Positions 29,854 through 41,695 of a stretch of 64,000 nt of DNA are shown piece after piece. Source of the stretch: Dactylonectria macrodidyma (lineage: Eukaryota > Ascomycota > Sordariomycetes > Hypocreales > Nectriaceae); NCBI GenBank assembly GCA_020744425.1, contig JAGMUV010000002.1, forward strand, positions 5,128,501-5,192,500, read 5' to 3'. Within the stretch, counting starts at the first letter, position 1. Each line of letters begins with the position of its first letter. The notes under the pieces are model-generated. The model was given only the letters and a program-made list of their open reading frames with translations, was not told the DNA's origin and did no database searches. The position numbers and the translations under genes were made by a program.

Positions 29854-32800
29854 CTAGACGCCACCACCCATGAAGGCAGCGAGGTCATCCAGATCAAGCA
29901 ACTGTCGCTCAAAGGCCTGGCACAGCTCAGGCGCAGTCATGTCTTGACTCGTAGTCTGACCATCTTGCGAGGCCACCATGCCGTTGGACATTTCCGGGCT
30001 CTGTTGCTTATGGTCGTGGCCGTGCAACAAGTGAGCGCTACCCGGGGGAGGTGACACAGTTGGCGTTGATGCACCGCCCGAGCCACCATTGATAGTGGTG
30101 ACACCGGGTCGTCGAGGAATGGCAACAGGAGGCTCGCTGTCATCACGGACCGACTCGGAGACTGCTCGAACCGGGGCCCCGGAAACGCTGCCAGTGTTGG
30201 TCTGCTGATCATAGTCCATGGCATCAGGGTTGGTATCGGCGTTGGAGGAAATCTCATCCTTAATACCCGAGGCGCCATGCAAGGTTGGGCTGTGTCGAAG
30301 TGGGCCCGCGGTGCCAGCATCGTTGTTCAAGACGCGCTGCATCACGGTCAAATGCCGGAGCCAGCTGCCCATCAGGGGCCAGTTGTCGGTGCCGTCGTTC
30401 ATGAAGCGGAGGCCATCCTTGACAATGTGGGCGGCCGTCTCAACAGCGTTAGGGGGAGTCAGGCCCTTGAGTGACAGGTACGCAACGGTGGCACTTGACG
30501 TGAAGGATGAGAATAGCATGAAGATGGGGAAGCAGGGAATGTGGTCCTTCTCAGAGCCAGCTTCGACAGCCGTCAACAGGGAGATGATGCCGTGGCAAGA
30601 GGTAAAGAGCCGGTCGACAATGTCGTGGCAGCGCGGGCTCTGTCGGAATGAATCCAGGTTAAAGTTGGGGGCAGTCACCTCCTGCAGCAAACGACGGCGG
30701 TGGACAAAGACGGTCGCACAGTGGAGGAGACAATGGAGCATCGCAAATGTGTAACCAGACCCCATGGTCATATGCAGGTTGATCTGGCCTGGCTTGTCGA
30801 TAAACTGCATGGGCAGGGATGCCCGCAGGCCCTCAATCTTTGTAATGAGGTCGGAGCAGTCCTCCTCACGGAAGTTGGCGAGGGTGGTCGTGGTGAGCAT
30901 GCCAACAACATCACGCCAGATGGTAGAGGCTAGGACAATGTAGCCAAACTCGCCAATCTCGGCGGACGGTGCCTGGCCAGGCAGCACAGCAGTGGGGTCA
31001 AGCTGCTGGCGGATGGTCTTGACGTAAACGGCATTGCCAAAGGCAAAGTTGATGTCGGAGCATGGCAGCGACACATCCGAAGTGTCGTGGGGGCTCAGGG
31101 CCGGATAGCGTCCAGGAGTGCTAGTCAACAGGCAGTCGAGTATGTAGATTAACCAAATGGTACGTCGCAGAGACTCGTCGCGGAGGAACTGGTCGGCATC
31201 GGGAGATGAGTGGTGGCTGTTAAGAATCCGATACATCTGCACCATGCGGGCAGCCTGGCCCAAGTAGATGTAGGCGCGAACGGCATTGCGGGAACCCCAC
31301 TCGTGGATAATGATGAGGCACAAGGCCTGAATATCGACAAGATTGGGATGGTCCAGGTTTTGGTTGATGAGCGCGATGGCCTTAGCAGCAAAGGTCTCAG
31401 CAGCTGCCGTTGGGCCACCGTATCGACGGATGAGGCTCTGCGAGCTCCTGCAACAAGTTAGTGAATGACGGACTCGAAGTGCATCACGACCGTTTCGAAA
31501 TGGGGCAACGGAATGGGGGAACGGAGTGAGGCGAAGAAACGGAGGACAAATCAAATTCGGGAAAATTCGGCTCAAGTCCGGGCGACGGGGCACGGGGCTG
31601 CTTCAAGGGATAGCGCCTTGAGCCTTTGCCAGACCCCCCGCCGTCGGGGACGGTAGCACCGATCGATGTGGATCCACAAGCCGGGCGGGCTGGCGATTGA
31701 GCGAGGGTGCGGGAAATGAGCGCACGAGCAAGACGGAGGGAAATGAATGCGTGTGGGGGTACCGTTTCTTCTAAGTGGACGGGAAATACGGTATGGGGAA
31801 TGGAGAACCGGGAAGGGGAAGGGATCGGGGACAGCAACAGGAACAGGAACAGGAACGTACCGAGCGGCGCAGGTCAACAGGCCGTAAACCAGAGCGGCAT
31901 CGAGAGACGCGCTCTTCAACTGCTGGACAAACGAGGGCTTGTGGAAGGCGACACAGGCGGGGAACGTCTTGGAAACGACGCGCTCACATTCGGCGATGAG
32001 CTCGGGGGTCAGTCTGGGAGGCGAGGCGACAGGGTTAGCACAAGCATTCTCAACCGGCAGAACAAGTCCGGCGCAAGCAGAAGCGGCGGCAGATAGGAGG
32101 GGGAAACGACGTAAGTGGCACGGGGCTTGGCTCGGGGCTCGGGGCTCACACTGCACAAGCAAAGCAGCAAGGAGCAAGCAGCATCGCAAGGCAGAGTGAG
32201 CCAAAAGCAGAGACGGGTACAGTCATGGCGTGGATGTGGCGTGGGCCAGCCGCAAACCGTCCAGGCTTAGGCTCAGGCCCGGTCGGGAGCTGCAAGTGCT
32301 GGACGATTGGGGACGCTCGGCGGGTTGGGGGCTGGGGCTGGGACAGGACGAGGACCAAAAAGACGACGAAAAGGTTCGTGGCAACCCCGTGAGCCGAGGG
32401 CAGAGGCGGCGGTGGGGGCGGGTTGGGGCTGGACGGACAAGCCAGTGTGACTCGGGGACACGACGTGAGAGAGACGCGGCCGGCGGGTGTGTGGGAAGTG
32501 GATAATGGAGGAGCAAAATGGCAGGGGTTTCGGACATGGGGGGTGACAGCAAGCGTCCCGGGCTCTCGGACACTCGCGAAAGCGATGACAGACGAGCGGC
32601 AAGACCAGCAGCGGGCCAGAGACGACGAGATGGACGACTGAGGATGCGCGCGCAATGCCGATCCACTCCACCGGGAACCCGGTGTATCCCAATGGAGCAG
32701 CAGACCGGCGAGGCGAAAGTGCGGTGATGCTGCGGATGTCGTGATGTTTGGAGGAAGAGGATGCGGGCGGAGGGGAGGGGGTAGAGGGGATCGGGATGAC

Positions 32801-33188
32801 ACGATGGATGGGATGAGACGGGAAATGGGTGAATCGCAACACAACGAGTAGAGCAAAGAGCAATATTCACTTACTTGTCCGAGTTGGCTTGAACGTGACG
32901 GGCGGCACCAGCTCCCACGACGGCCTGTCGCGCCTCAGCACCACCGCCGGGCCCGGAGGCCGGGAGGCTGTCGCGAGGAGGGCGATGGGGATTGGCGTGG
33001 CGCGCAGGGCTCTGGCCGTGGTGGTGGGCCATGCTCTCTGAGGGCAGGTAGCAGTCGTGCATGCCCTTGGCGCAGTTCTTGCACGGCGCCCGGCCGTTCT
33101 CGTAGACGCACTTTGTCTTGCCCTTGCGGCAGCGGACACAAGCGCCGCCGGCCCTAAGGGCGGTCGAGCGTACGACACCAGACGACAT
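29854..33188 (-). CDS. Zn2Cys6 transcription factor with fungal_trans domain
   Basis: Predicted 686-residue nuclear regulator. Exons are 33188-32875, 32013-31861 and 31447-29854; all junctions are GT-AG and in frame (SDK|LTPEL and CAAR|SSQSL). The zinc cluster starts at about residue 17 (CVRCRKGKTKC) and continues CKNCAKGMHDC, with an eight-residue loop in the middle. The large last exon holds the fungal transcription factor domain, including an R-R-T-I-W-L-I-Y-I-L-D-C segment and GRYPALSPHDTSDVSLP. The C-terminus has a disordered Ser/Pro/Gly tail ending in an acidic, leucine-rich stretch (LLDLDDLAAFM) that resembles an activation domain. Introns of 861 and 413 bases are far longer than the rest of the window. 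The target pathway is unknown. Confidence 0.85.
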
Positions 33189-36100
33189 GTCCGGAGGCGT
33201 GGGCTTGGCTGGTGAGGGAGAACGAACTGTGAGAGATTTTGCAGTGTGTTATGTGGTGGGTTGATGAGAATAGGTTGGCGAAGTGTGCGCCGCGGCGGCT
33301 GGCCGAGGGTTGACCGGAAGATGAGGCGAGACGAAATGAGGCCGGCGGCGGCGGATGCACGCGGTCGGTGGCGACGGGTGATGAATGGGTCGCGTCGTCA
33401 ACGCGGCACGCGGGGCAAAGACGGCTTCAAAGACGATGCCGGAGACAAATAATGCTCGGAGGAGGCCTCGGTGCGGTGATGAGGATGAGGTTGAGAAAGG
33501 AGACGGGAGATGTGAGGGAGACGGAAGATGGGCCGGAGGGGGCCGCGAGCAAACTGGATTTCCTGCGACACCGAACGGAAGGCGCGCGCGCAAACTGGTT
33601 TTGCGGTCCCGGCGGGTTCAAGCTTGGCTTCCACCACACGCGCGGGTCAAGGTAATGGGCGCGGAAAGGCAGAAAAAAAGCACGTCTCAGTGACGATGCA
33701 CTCTGGTCCGAAGAATGATTTTGATAAAGAGTCCTGCTTCTCTTCTCTCTCTGTGTTGCGCGCAAAGTGCGGGCGGCGGTTGAGAGGGCCAAGGCGCACG
33801 CGGAGCAAGCCAGCCGGAGGGATGAGCTGTCGACGCAGCGACGGCAGCAGGGCCGGAGGGTCGCAAGACGCTGAAAGTGCAGAGGCCAAGAGCGGCAGCT
33901 CTCCTGAATCAGAAAAAGAGACGAGCGAGGGACGGAGGAAGCAGCCTTCTCGTCTCGGGAGAGTCTCTCTTCTTCGCGTGAGGGGATACTGCGAAAGGAC
34001 GGGCAAAGGGCAGAGATGGGGATGGGATGGGATGGGAGGAGGAGAAGAGGACGGGGAAGGCGAGGCGGGCGAGGCGGGAGCCTGGGAGATGGGGATGGGG
34101 GGGCCATGGGCAGGAAGCAAGGCCCCTCCCAAGCTCTCCCAAGCCCAAAAGAAAGGCTCAGGAAAACGGGGAAGACGGAAGCGCACGGGGGGTGGGCCCG
34201 TAGGCCGTGGGCCGTGTGAGCGGGGCGGCCGCGCTGTGGGAGAGGGAGCAGGACGCCAGGACGCCTCGGGGGCACGGCGTTATAGTGGCCGTGGGTAGCC
34301 CGTAGTGGCCGCCAGCAACGGGGAGGGGGATTTCGAACCCTTCCACACCAGTGCAGAGGGGGGATGGTAGGGAAAAGGGGGGCGTGTGTAGGTTGCTTTT
34401 GCTTTTCGCTGGGGAGGGAGTGCGCCCTGCCAGCGCCCGCCTGCCAAGCACGGGCGGATCGGGGACATCGGATGAGCGAGACTCCAAGTCCGCCGTTCCG
34501 GCTTCATATTACGCGAGGTCTTTTAACACTCATTGTGCGATGCACTCAACACCACACCTTCTACAAGAACACATTAAAGAAACAAACCCCGCATCGGTGT
34601 CTTCCATCTTCCTTCACCGGTTCGAATGCGCTGCAGTGCTAAACCCACATCGAAGGTTGGGGAGCATTCGGGGAAGTGAGAAAGCAGGTGAGCTGGTGGT
34701 GGGTGACGCGGAAGGGTCCCGAAAACGCGGCAAACGACAACGCCAACACCACTCCGGGAAAAGAACCTCGCTGCATTTAATATTCGACCTTTTTATCTCC
34801 CATATGCGCTCTCCCTTTATTGACGCCCATCGGGAAACATTTACCTACCCCCAGGCCTCCCGGCCGCAGTCTCCGCCCCTCCTCCGTCTCCGTGTGTCCC
34901 GGAGGACCTGCACGCTTCGAGTTGGCCACAATGAGAAAGTAGAAAAAGGTGTGACGTGAGACGGGGGCAGATCCCACATCCCCTAGTTACACAGGCCATT
35001 CCGGAGACATCGGGGAACCCGGGGCCGCAAAACGCATACAGGAAGCCTGCTGTTCACTTCCCATCGTGCCTCCGAGGTGAGACATTTTTGGAGGGGAAGG
35101 GTTTTGGGTTTCCCAGACTTGGCAGACGTCCGTATGCCGTCCAACTTCGAAACGGAGCGGAGCATGCAAGCGGGTAGTAGGTTTTAATATAGCAGCAGAC
35201 AGCATGATCGCATCTGCCGAGTTAGTCCGTCGCCGGCGTGTATTTTTTTTACTCTTCCCCCCATATCCTTTTTTTTTTTTCACCGCTGCCCGGAAGCACC
35301 CTCTCCACTTTGTTGTTCGCTGATGGGCGGTTGCCCCCATCCGCCCTCGGCACGCAGCGCACCCGCCCCCCTCTACTTCAAAAGCTCGAGAATGGCTGTT
35401 TGTAGATGAGGTATACAGTATACAGAGCCAGACCTGTACTGCAGTAGAGTATGCCAACTTTGTGATACAACGCGGACAACCACGGTTCATGGTTAGAAGC
35501 TGCGCTGGCAGGACCGCGACAATTTATGGCTATGGGGCTCCGGGACACCATCGTTGCGCCAGCCGAGCGTACCTCACCACCTCGAGCCTCGTCACAGCCC
35601 AGGCCCCACGGCCACAAACCAAGATTCGCAGCGCAGCTCGCCCTCTAATAGCCTGCTGATCCAGGGAGCCGGGATCTACTTATACGTTCCTATAATGAGG
35701 ACAAAGGAATGACCATGGGTTTAATATCGCAACCCCCCTCCTCGGGCCATTTGCATTACGGTATTGGTTGGTCCCCCAGACGGAGCGAGCACACGGCCCC
35801 AGCCCGTCGAGGCGCAGATGAGGGGTGCCAAGTCTGGCACGTCGGCCGTCCGCTCTTGGTCGCCGGGTCGGGGGAGAATGCGGTCATGCGGACTGATTTT
35901 CCAGACACGAGGTTCAAATTCCCCCAGGCAAGAGGAGCCGCGTTTTTCATTCATCCTGTGCAAGCTGCAGCTCGTCCCTCGGTCGGCCATGGATCCGGTC
36001 CGGCGCCTAGACAGCCTGCCAGCAGGCCCCGGAGATCTCGGGTTTCCTCGCCCCCAACGAATAGGCCTCTTTTATTTCCGCGCCGCGGCGCCAAACCGTC

Positions 36101-37618
36101 GGCATGATGAAGAGTCGCAATGAATAAATAAAATCGATGCGCGCGCACTTCCCACGCCGGCCGCATCTCCCAGCTCTTGACGTCCCATGCAGTAGGCGAC
36201 CGGTGAAGAAAGCCAGCCAATGACCATCGTATTCCGTCACCCCAACCGGCAGCGGCGCTCCACGCTCCGTCGCAGGCTGTTACCCACTAGCCAAACGAGA
36301 TGGGGGATGGGGATTGGGATGAGGATGCTGCGCAGCAGCAGCCGCAGCCAGCAGCGCTTCGCTCGCATGGCAGGGCAGGCAGGGTAGGGCTGGGGGGGAG
36401 GGACAGGCGACAATTGGCATCGCATATCCCCATTGACACGGAGCCAAACAAGCCCCCGGAACTCACGACAAGGCAATTTGGGCCAGGGGGTGGTGTTGGT
36501 CCATTGACATGGGGCCCGCCCTCGTCGAGCGCTGAAGCTGCATCGCATCGCACCTCCAGTCCTCACCCCCTCCGAGCGCCGAGGGGAACACCCAAGTCTC
36601 GGGGCAGTTGGAAACGATGCCAGACGCTCGCGCACACTTCGCTCTCGGAGACAACTTCTTTCTTGCCCTCGCAATGCACACCCCCTTTCGTCCGCCGTCT
36701 CACGTCTCGGTCCCGTTTGACAGGGCCTGGGAGCGAGAGACGCTGAAAGGAGGACGTTCTTCGGCAGTACGAGTTATCCCAGTGGGGCCGTCTCCGCGAG
36801 CCACAGTACCGTGCAACCACGAATGCGGACATACTGTACGGTACGTGCCAACCCCCAAAAAACCCACGACGCCGAAGAAAGGTGCGGCGTAGTACGGCTT
36901 CACGAACGCAGCCCTCGACAGAAGGAGAAAGTACACGGGTGACACGTGATTTAGTGGTCATTATATGTGTCGCCATTGACGCGCCACCAGCGTCGCCGTT
37001 CATCACTGTCGAGGCATCGTCGCGGGGACCCGGCCCTCCAAGTCCTCCTGGTCGACGGCTACGGGGGCGGCGCAACGGTGGAGCAACGTCTCCGGGTCGA
37101 TGGCAAACAAATTGTTAGACGTAGTAAGAAAAAGGCAGTGCTAGGCAACTTGCCCACGTCCGCACCGTCACGGAGGCGGCCGGGGACTAAAACTAGGACA
37201 GGGGGCCACGGGGAACCGCGGGACCTGTTCGATCTGTCTTAGCCTGCGGCCGCTTTTGCTCATGATGTGGCTGTCCGAGCCCGGAAAGTCCGCACTCACG
37301 TGACCGTCATTGATGTGGCTGTCGTCCGGTATGCAAGTGTCATGGCTCCGATCCATCCACATGCCATGACCTCTAGACTGTTCCAGAGGTCAATCAAAGC
37401 CGGCTCATGCCGTCTCTGAAAGTCATTCCTCTAAAGCCTGTCCGGCTTCCCGCAATTACTCCCAATTCCGGGGCTTTCACAATGACGTCGTCCTCAACTT
37501 GCTCCATAAATCATCATATCTTTATTGCATGGGCTCATCATAACGACACTCTCCTGTCGCATGGCCTTCCATTTAATCTTGTCTTTTTTCTTCCTCTATG
37601 TTACCGCCGTGACCCTGT
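33189..37618. other. Large gene-free, GC-rich region
   Basis: About 4.4 kb lie between the Zn2Cys6 gene start and the end of seryl-tRNA synthetase. The part 33.2-35.0 kb is purine-rich on the plus strand, with many G runs, including a clean G-quadruplex motif at 34018-34036. Long overlapping frames on both strands are explained by base bias and show no protein-like conservation pattern. The section next to 33189 is likely a long promoter/5' leader. Confidence 0.5.
34018..34036 (+). other. G-quadruplex motif
   Basis: Four G runs of three or more separated by AT dinucleotides (GGGGATGGGATGGGATGGG), within a generally G-rich section upstream of the regulator gene. Confidence 0.6.
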
Positions 37619-39269
37619 CTAAGCCTTGGTCTCACGCACGGGTAAAGCCTTCTCCTTCTTACCAGCGTCCTTCTTCTCGGTTCGCTCAGACTTCTCGGGC
37701 ATTTCCCTGGTGAAAGGCAGGAACTCAGGCTGTCCGGGAATGTACTTTCGGAGCACCTCGGGAACCACCAAGCCCTCCTCCGTCTGGTAGTTCTCCAAGA
37801 CACAGCACAGGGTTCGCTCAGTCGCGCATAGGGTCTGCAACCACAGCAATTAGTACTGGTTATCTCAATATCGTCGCGCGCCATGGAAACTTACCGCGTT
37901 CAGAGCATGCACATACTCCTTGCGTCCTCCACCGACAACGGTCTTGCCCTTCTTTGAGCCGTGGCGAATCTCCAACTCACGGGTCTGGTAGTCCGTGCAG
38001 TTGGAGCAAGAGACAAGCTCCTTGTACTCAGACTGGAACGGGAACCAAGCCTCGAGGTCGTACTTCTTGGCCGCCGCATTGTTCAGGGCTCCTGAGACAA
38101 TGCCGACAACCTGGTAGGGGAGCTTGAGAGACTTGTAAAACTCCTCGGAGTTGGTCATCATCTCGTCAAAGTGATCCCAGCTGTTGTCGGGGTTGCAAAG
38201 CACAAACTGCTCAACCTTCTCGAACTGGTGGACGCGGAACACACCCCAAGCATCGCGGCCGTGGCTTCCGGCCTCCTTTCGGAAGCAGGTGCTGTAACCG
38301 CAGTATTTGATCGGAAGCTGGCTGGGCTGGAGCCACTCGTCGGCGTGGAGGCAAGAAAGGGGCTGTTCGCTGGTGGCAATCAGGTATCGGTCGGAGTCGG
38401 AGTTCTCGCCACCCTCGGAGACACGGTACAGCTCCTCGTCAAACTGAGAGAGCTGGGCAGTCTTGGCCATCTGTTCGCGGTCCAGCATGAAGGGGGGCTG
38501 GTTCGGGGTGTAGCCTGCGAAACAGAAATTCGTCAGTCACTCGAGCATTGAACAATCCATTCGAGGATCATACTCACCCTTGTTGAACAGATGTTCGGTG
38601 GCATAGTTGATGAGAGCCATGTTCCTGTCTCCACTCAGCATTGTAACATTGCCCGTCGAAGCATCAAACTTACAGGAACATGCCGTAACCGGTCAGGCAG
38701 TAGCCTCGGTGGCCAACCAGCTTGACACCGCGGATGGGGTCGTATCCTCCAAGTCTCCAGAGCACCTCGTGGTGAGAGAGAGCCGCCTTCTTGGACTCAT
38801 CAAAGCCCTCGGGCTTCCACGTCTTGACAATTTGGTTCTCGTCTTCGGTTTCACTGACATGGACAGAGTCGTGCACGTAGTTGCCAACAGTGCGGGCCTT
38901 GGCCCTCAACTCGGCGGACTTGGCGGCGGCAAACTCCTCTTGGGCCTTCTTTTTCTGGGTCAACTCCTCTTTCTGCTGGAGCAGCTCGGTCGCGTCCTCC
39001 TTGGCGCGTTTCTTGAGTCCAATCTCCTTCTGGACACCATTGATTTGGGTGCCGATTTTCGTAACCTCGTAGTTGGCTTGGAAGGTCTCAGCAAGGCCGT
39101 GGCTACAAAGAATTCCCAACTCTCACCGTGACTCACCTTTTCGGGCATCCTGCCAAAGGGCAATAACCTCGTCGACGAGTTCAACAGACTCGTTTCGACG
39201 ACGCTGGCTCTCTCTGATCTTTTCAGGGTTTCCCCCGCGCTCCTCGATGAAGTCCTCAATGTCCAGCAT
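37619..39269 (-). CDS. SES1: Cytosolic seryl-tRNA synthetase
   Basis: Predicted 472-residue class II aminoacyl-tRNA synthetase that charges tRNA-Ser. Five exons: 39269-39137, 39076-38674, 38624-38578, 38514-37895 and 37834-37619. The N-terminal long coiled-coil arm is visible ([19 protein letters not shown]). The class II core shows the SerRS segments [47 protein letters not shown] (split here into recognisable motif 2) and, at the end, the motif 3 region near [25 protein letters not shown]. The first intron must use the acceptor TTCCAAG|CC rather than the nearer TGTAG, because only that keeps [13 protein letters not shown] in frame. The C-terminus has a lysine-rich extension typical of eukaryotic cytosolic enzymes. 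This is the clearest core gene in the window. Confidence 0.96.
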
Positions 39270-41695
39270 CTTTGCGGTTTTTCGATGGGACAATTCACGC
39301 TGGTTGTTGGTAATGTGGTGTTTTTTTTATCGGCTGGCGATAGCCCCATGAAGGAGGGGGAGGGGTTATCATCTGGGTCACATGACTAGTTTAGGATCTC
39401 CCTTACCTTAGGTCCGGGTATGAAAGCCCAATCACATGAGTCATCCAGGTCACAGTCTTCGTTGACTGCCATGCCGGGGATAAGAAAAGGTAAGGCTTCC
39501 ATACAGAGATGGCTACAAAGCAGACTCGTCCAGTTCTTGAGTCACTCGCCGAAGTTTTTGCGCTTGTTGTACTCATCGATGACATCGGCTTGGCCACCAT
39601 GACGAACAAGCCACAACTACGCCACAGGCGGCGGTACTGTATCGGCCGGTCAACCCACCAAAATGACGGGTACGAAACCCGGTGGCATGTTGTAAAGCGG
39701 CGTTGTCCCGGCTCGGCGCCCGCTGCATTACGAGACAGTAAGACATAATCTGAAGACAGGCCACGGAGGTGATAACTTAGCCCCCCGGACCATTTATCGT
39801 TCCAGGGCTCAGGTGTACCAGCTCCTCCGCACATGCAGCGGTGCCGCCACGGTGCCTCCAGAGCAAGGCCTAGCTCAATCTGAATTGCTGACATGCCCCG
39901 AAGCGATCTACAAACTTTGTGAGTTACTGTCCATTATTTTGATGGGTAGGAAACAATGCAGAGGGAAATAAGTGAAACCCCAAAGTTGCGCAGGCATGCC
40001 CGGTGCGGCCGGGGCATCGTTACACAAACATCCGGAACGGGCCACACTTCATGTCGGAGGGATGGAAAAGGGGGGGTGAACAGAGGGGAAACCCATCACC
40101 CGTGTTCCAGGATGGCTAATAAAACGCACTGTGTCGAGACGACCAAGAACCAACAGTGTTGGCTCATTCGGCACCTCTCCTCTCTGCTAGCTGAGGTGAG
40201 GCCGCACGCGCGATATTTATTGTGGAGATGCACACCGGCACCGTCCGTCCTTCTGTGCCGTCAACCATTCCATGTTCCCCCTCCGCAAGACGGAACTAAT
40301 TTAGGTAGGACGATTGCACCGCGGGATTTCACGATGCCGACGCTCCTTCTGCGATGCCGACGCGCTGCAATCACCCGTTGGCCATCTGTAACGCGGTGCT
40401 TCATCGCCATTCCACAGTCCACATATGCACGATATTCTGAGTTTGGTCAGTGCTGGCGGTTGCCTCGAGCAATGCTCGTTTCCATTTGCCGCCTGCAAAC
40501 CCAGGCCCGGCTAGACTACTCCGTACTTCGTGCAGCAATCTAGATGGGTGGAGCTCAAGCCCAGTCGAATGGTGCGGGCTCGGATCTTCCCTTCTCGCCG
40601 CCCGCGTCTTTACCAGCGTCTTTGTGCGCGCCCAGCCAGCCATTTCCCACCACCATTTCACAAGGCCGATCCCGGATTTCTAGTTCTAGTGGGTCTGTTA
40701 CCGTATCCAGATCTCTCCGTTTTTGACGGGGCATGTATGAGTTTAGCAGACGATGGCCATCAACCCTACAGACTCCCGATGATTGCATAATGACTGCATA
40801 TTCCCGTGTGAGATGATCGTGTCGCGTCGACCCCAACCCCATCACACTTATTACGCACCTTTCATCATCACCACATTCCTAAGTCCTGCTCTACCCAGGG
40901 GATAACACAATCCGCAGACGATGCTGCCAGTTAGTATGCGAAGCAAGGTCGACCAGGCGGGGGCTCCAACAAACTAGGCACCAAAATGAATACCATGCTC
41001 CCAAAATAATCAACATCTCATTCTAAGATATACGTGTCACGTGACCGTGGGCAACACCTACAGTACCTCACGCCCTCGATCCCCACACAGGGGAACTTAG
41101 GAGGATCATCATCACGCAGACTATTCCAGGAACTCTTTGCTCAGCAAGCTTCCTAGGTCTAGATCAATCACTTTGCTTCTCACTCTTTTCGCTTTCCCTG
41201 TTCGTGACATCTCACATACTGCGTATTCTCGATCGCTACTGTCTAGAAAGACCATTCCATTTTGATGCCAAAAAGTTTGTAACATATTGATTCGCATCTC
41301 AAAGTCAACCTATTCTAATTTCAAAGATATAAAATCCAAGAAGCTACTTGAAAACATCATGAGGGCATCATGAGAAGTACTAGCGAGCAACACTCCACAA
41401 AGCTGCAAGTAAATACACTGACGCCGTTCAATCCAAATGAAGACTCGAAAACAAACAGACATCAAAGCAGAACAAGATGACATAACCAGAGCATGAACGC
41501 TGTATGAAGCGAGGGCGTGGCGCGGTCATCCCCCCTCCCTGTCCTGGCTCGCTTGCAGGCGGTTAATGCCTGAGGCTCCATTTTAGTTCCCAGCACGATG
41601 TTGTCCAAAGCTATTGATGGGTCGCATCCCGCGCGCATCGGACCAACAGTCCTTGATCACCGCATTTGCCGATAGGCTACTGCTCAGGCCACACA
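39270..41695. other. Long intergenic region, no supported gene
   Basis: About 2.4 kb hold only short frames without recognisable domains. Sequence near 39270-39330 is the presumed promoter of seryl-tRNA synthetase. I saw no RNA gene. Confidence 0.5.

Noticed and set aside
33427..34298. Long overlapping frames on both strands
   Set aside because: They arise from strong base bias in a G-rich intergenic region; the translations are Ser/Pro/Arg or Gly/Arg/Glu low complexity.
34315..34345. TTCGAA-containing T-arm-like segment
   Set aside because: Stem pairing fails on both strands, so it is not a tRNA.
35905..35945. tRNA-like GGTTCAAATTCCCCC segment
   Set aside because: It resembles a T-arm, but the flanking bases do not pair into a T stem or an acceptor stem, and no matching D and anticodon arms were found upstream.
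39509..39748. Small plus-strand frame near the seryl-tRNA synthetase gene
   Set aside because: No conserved pattern, and it lies in a region with overlapping random frames on both strands.
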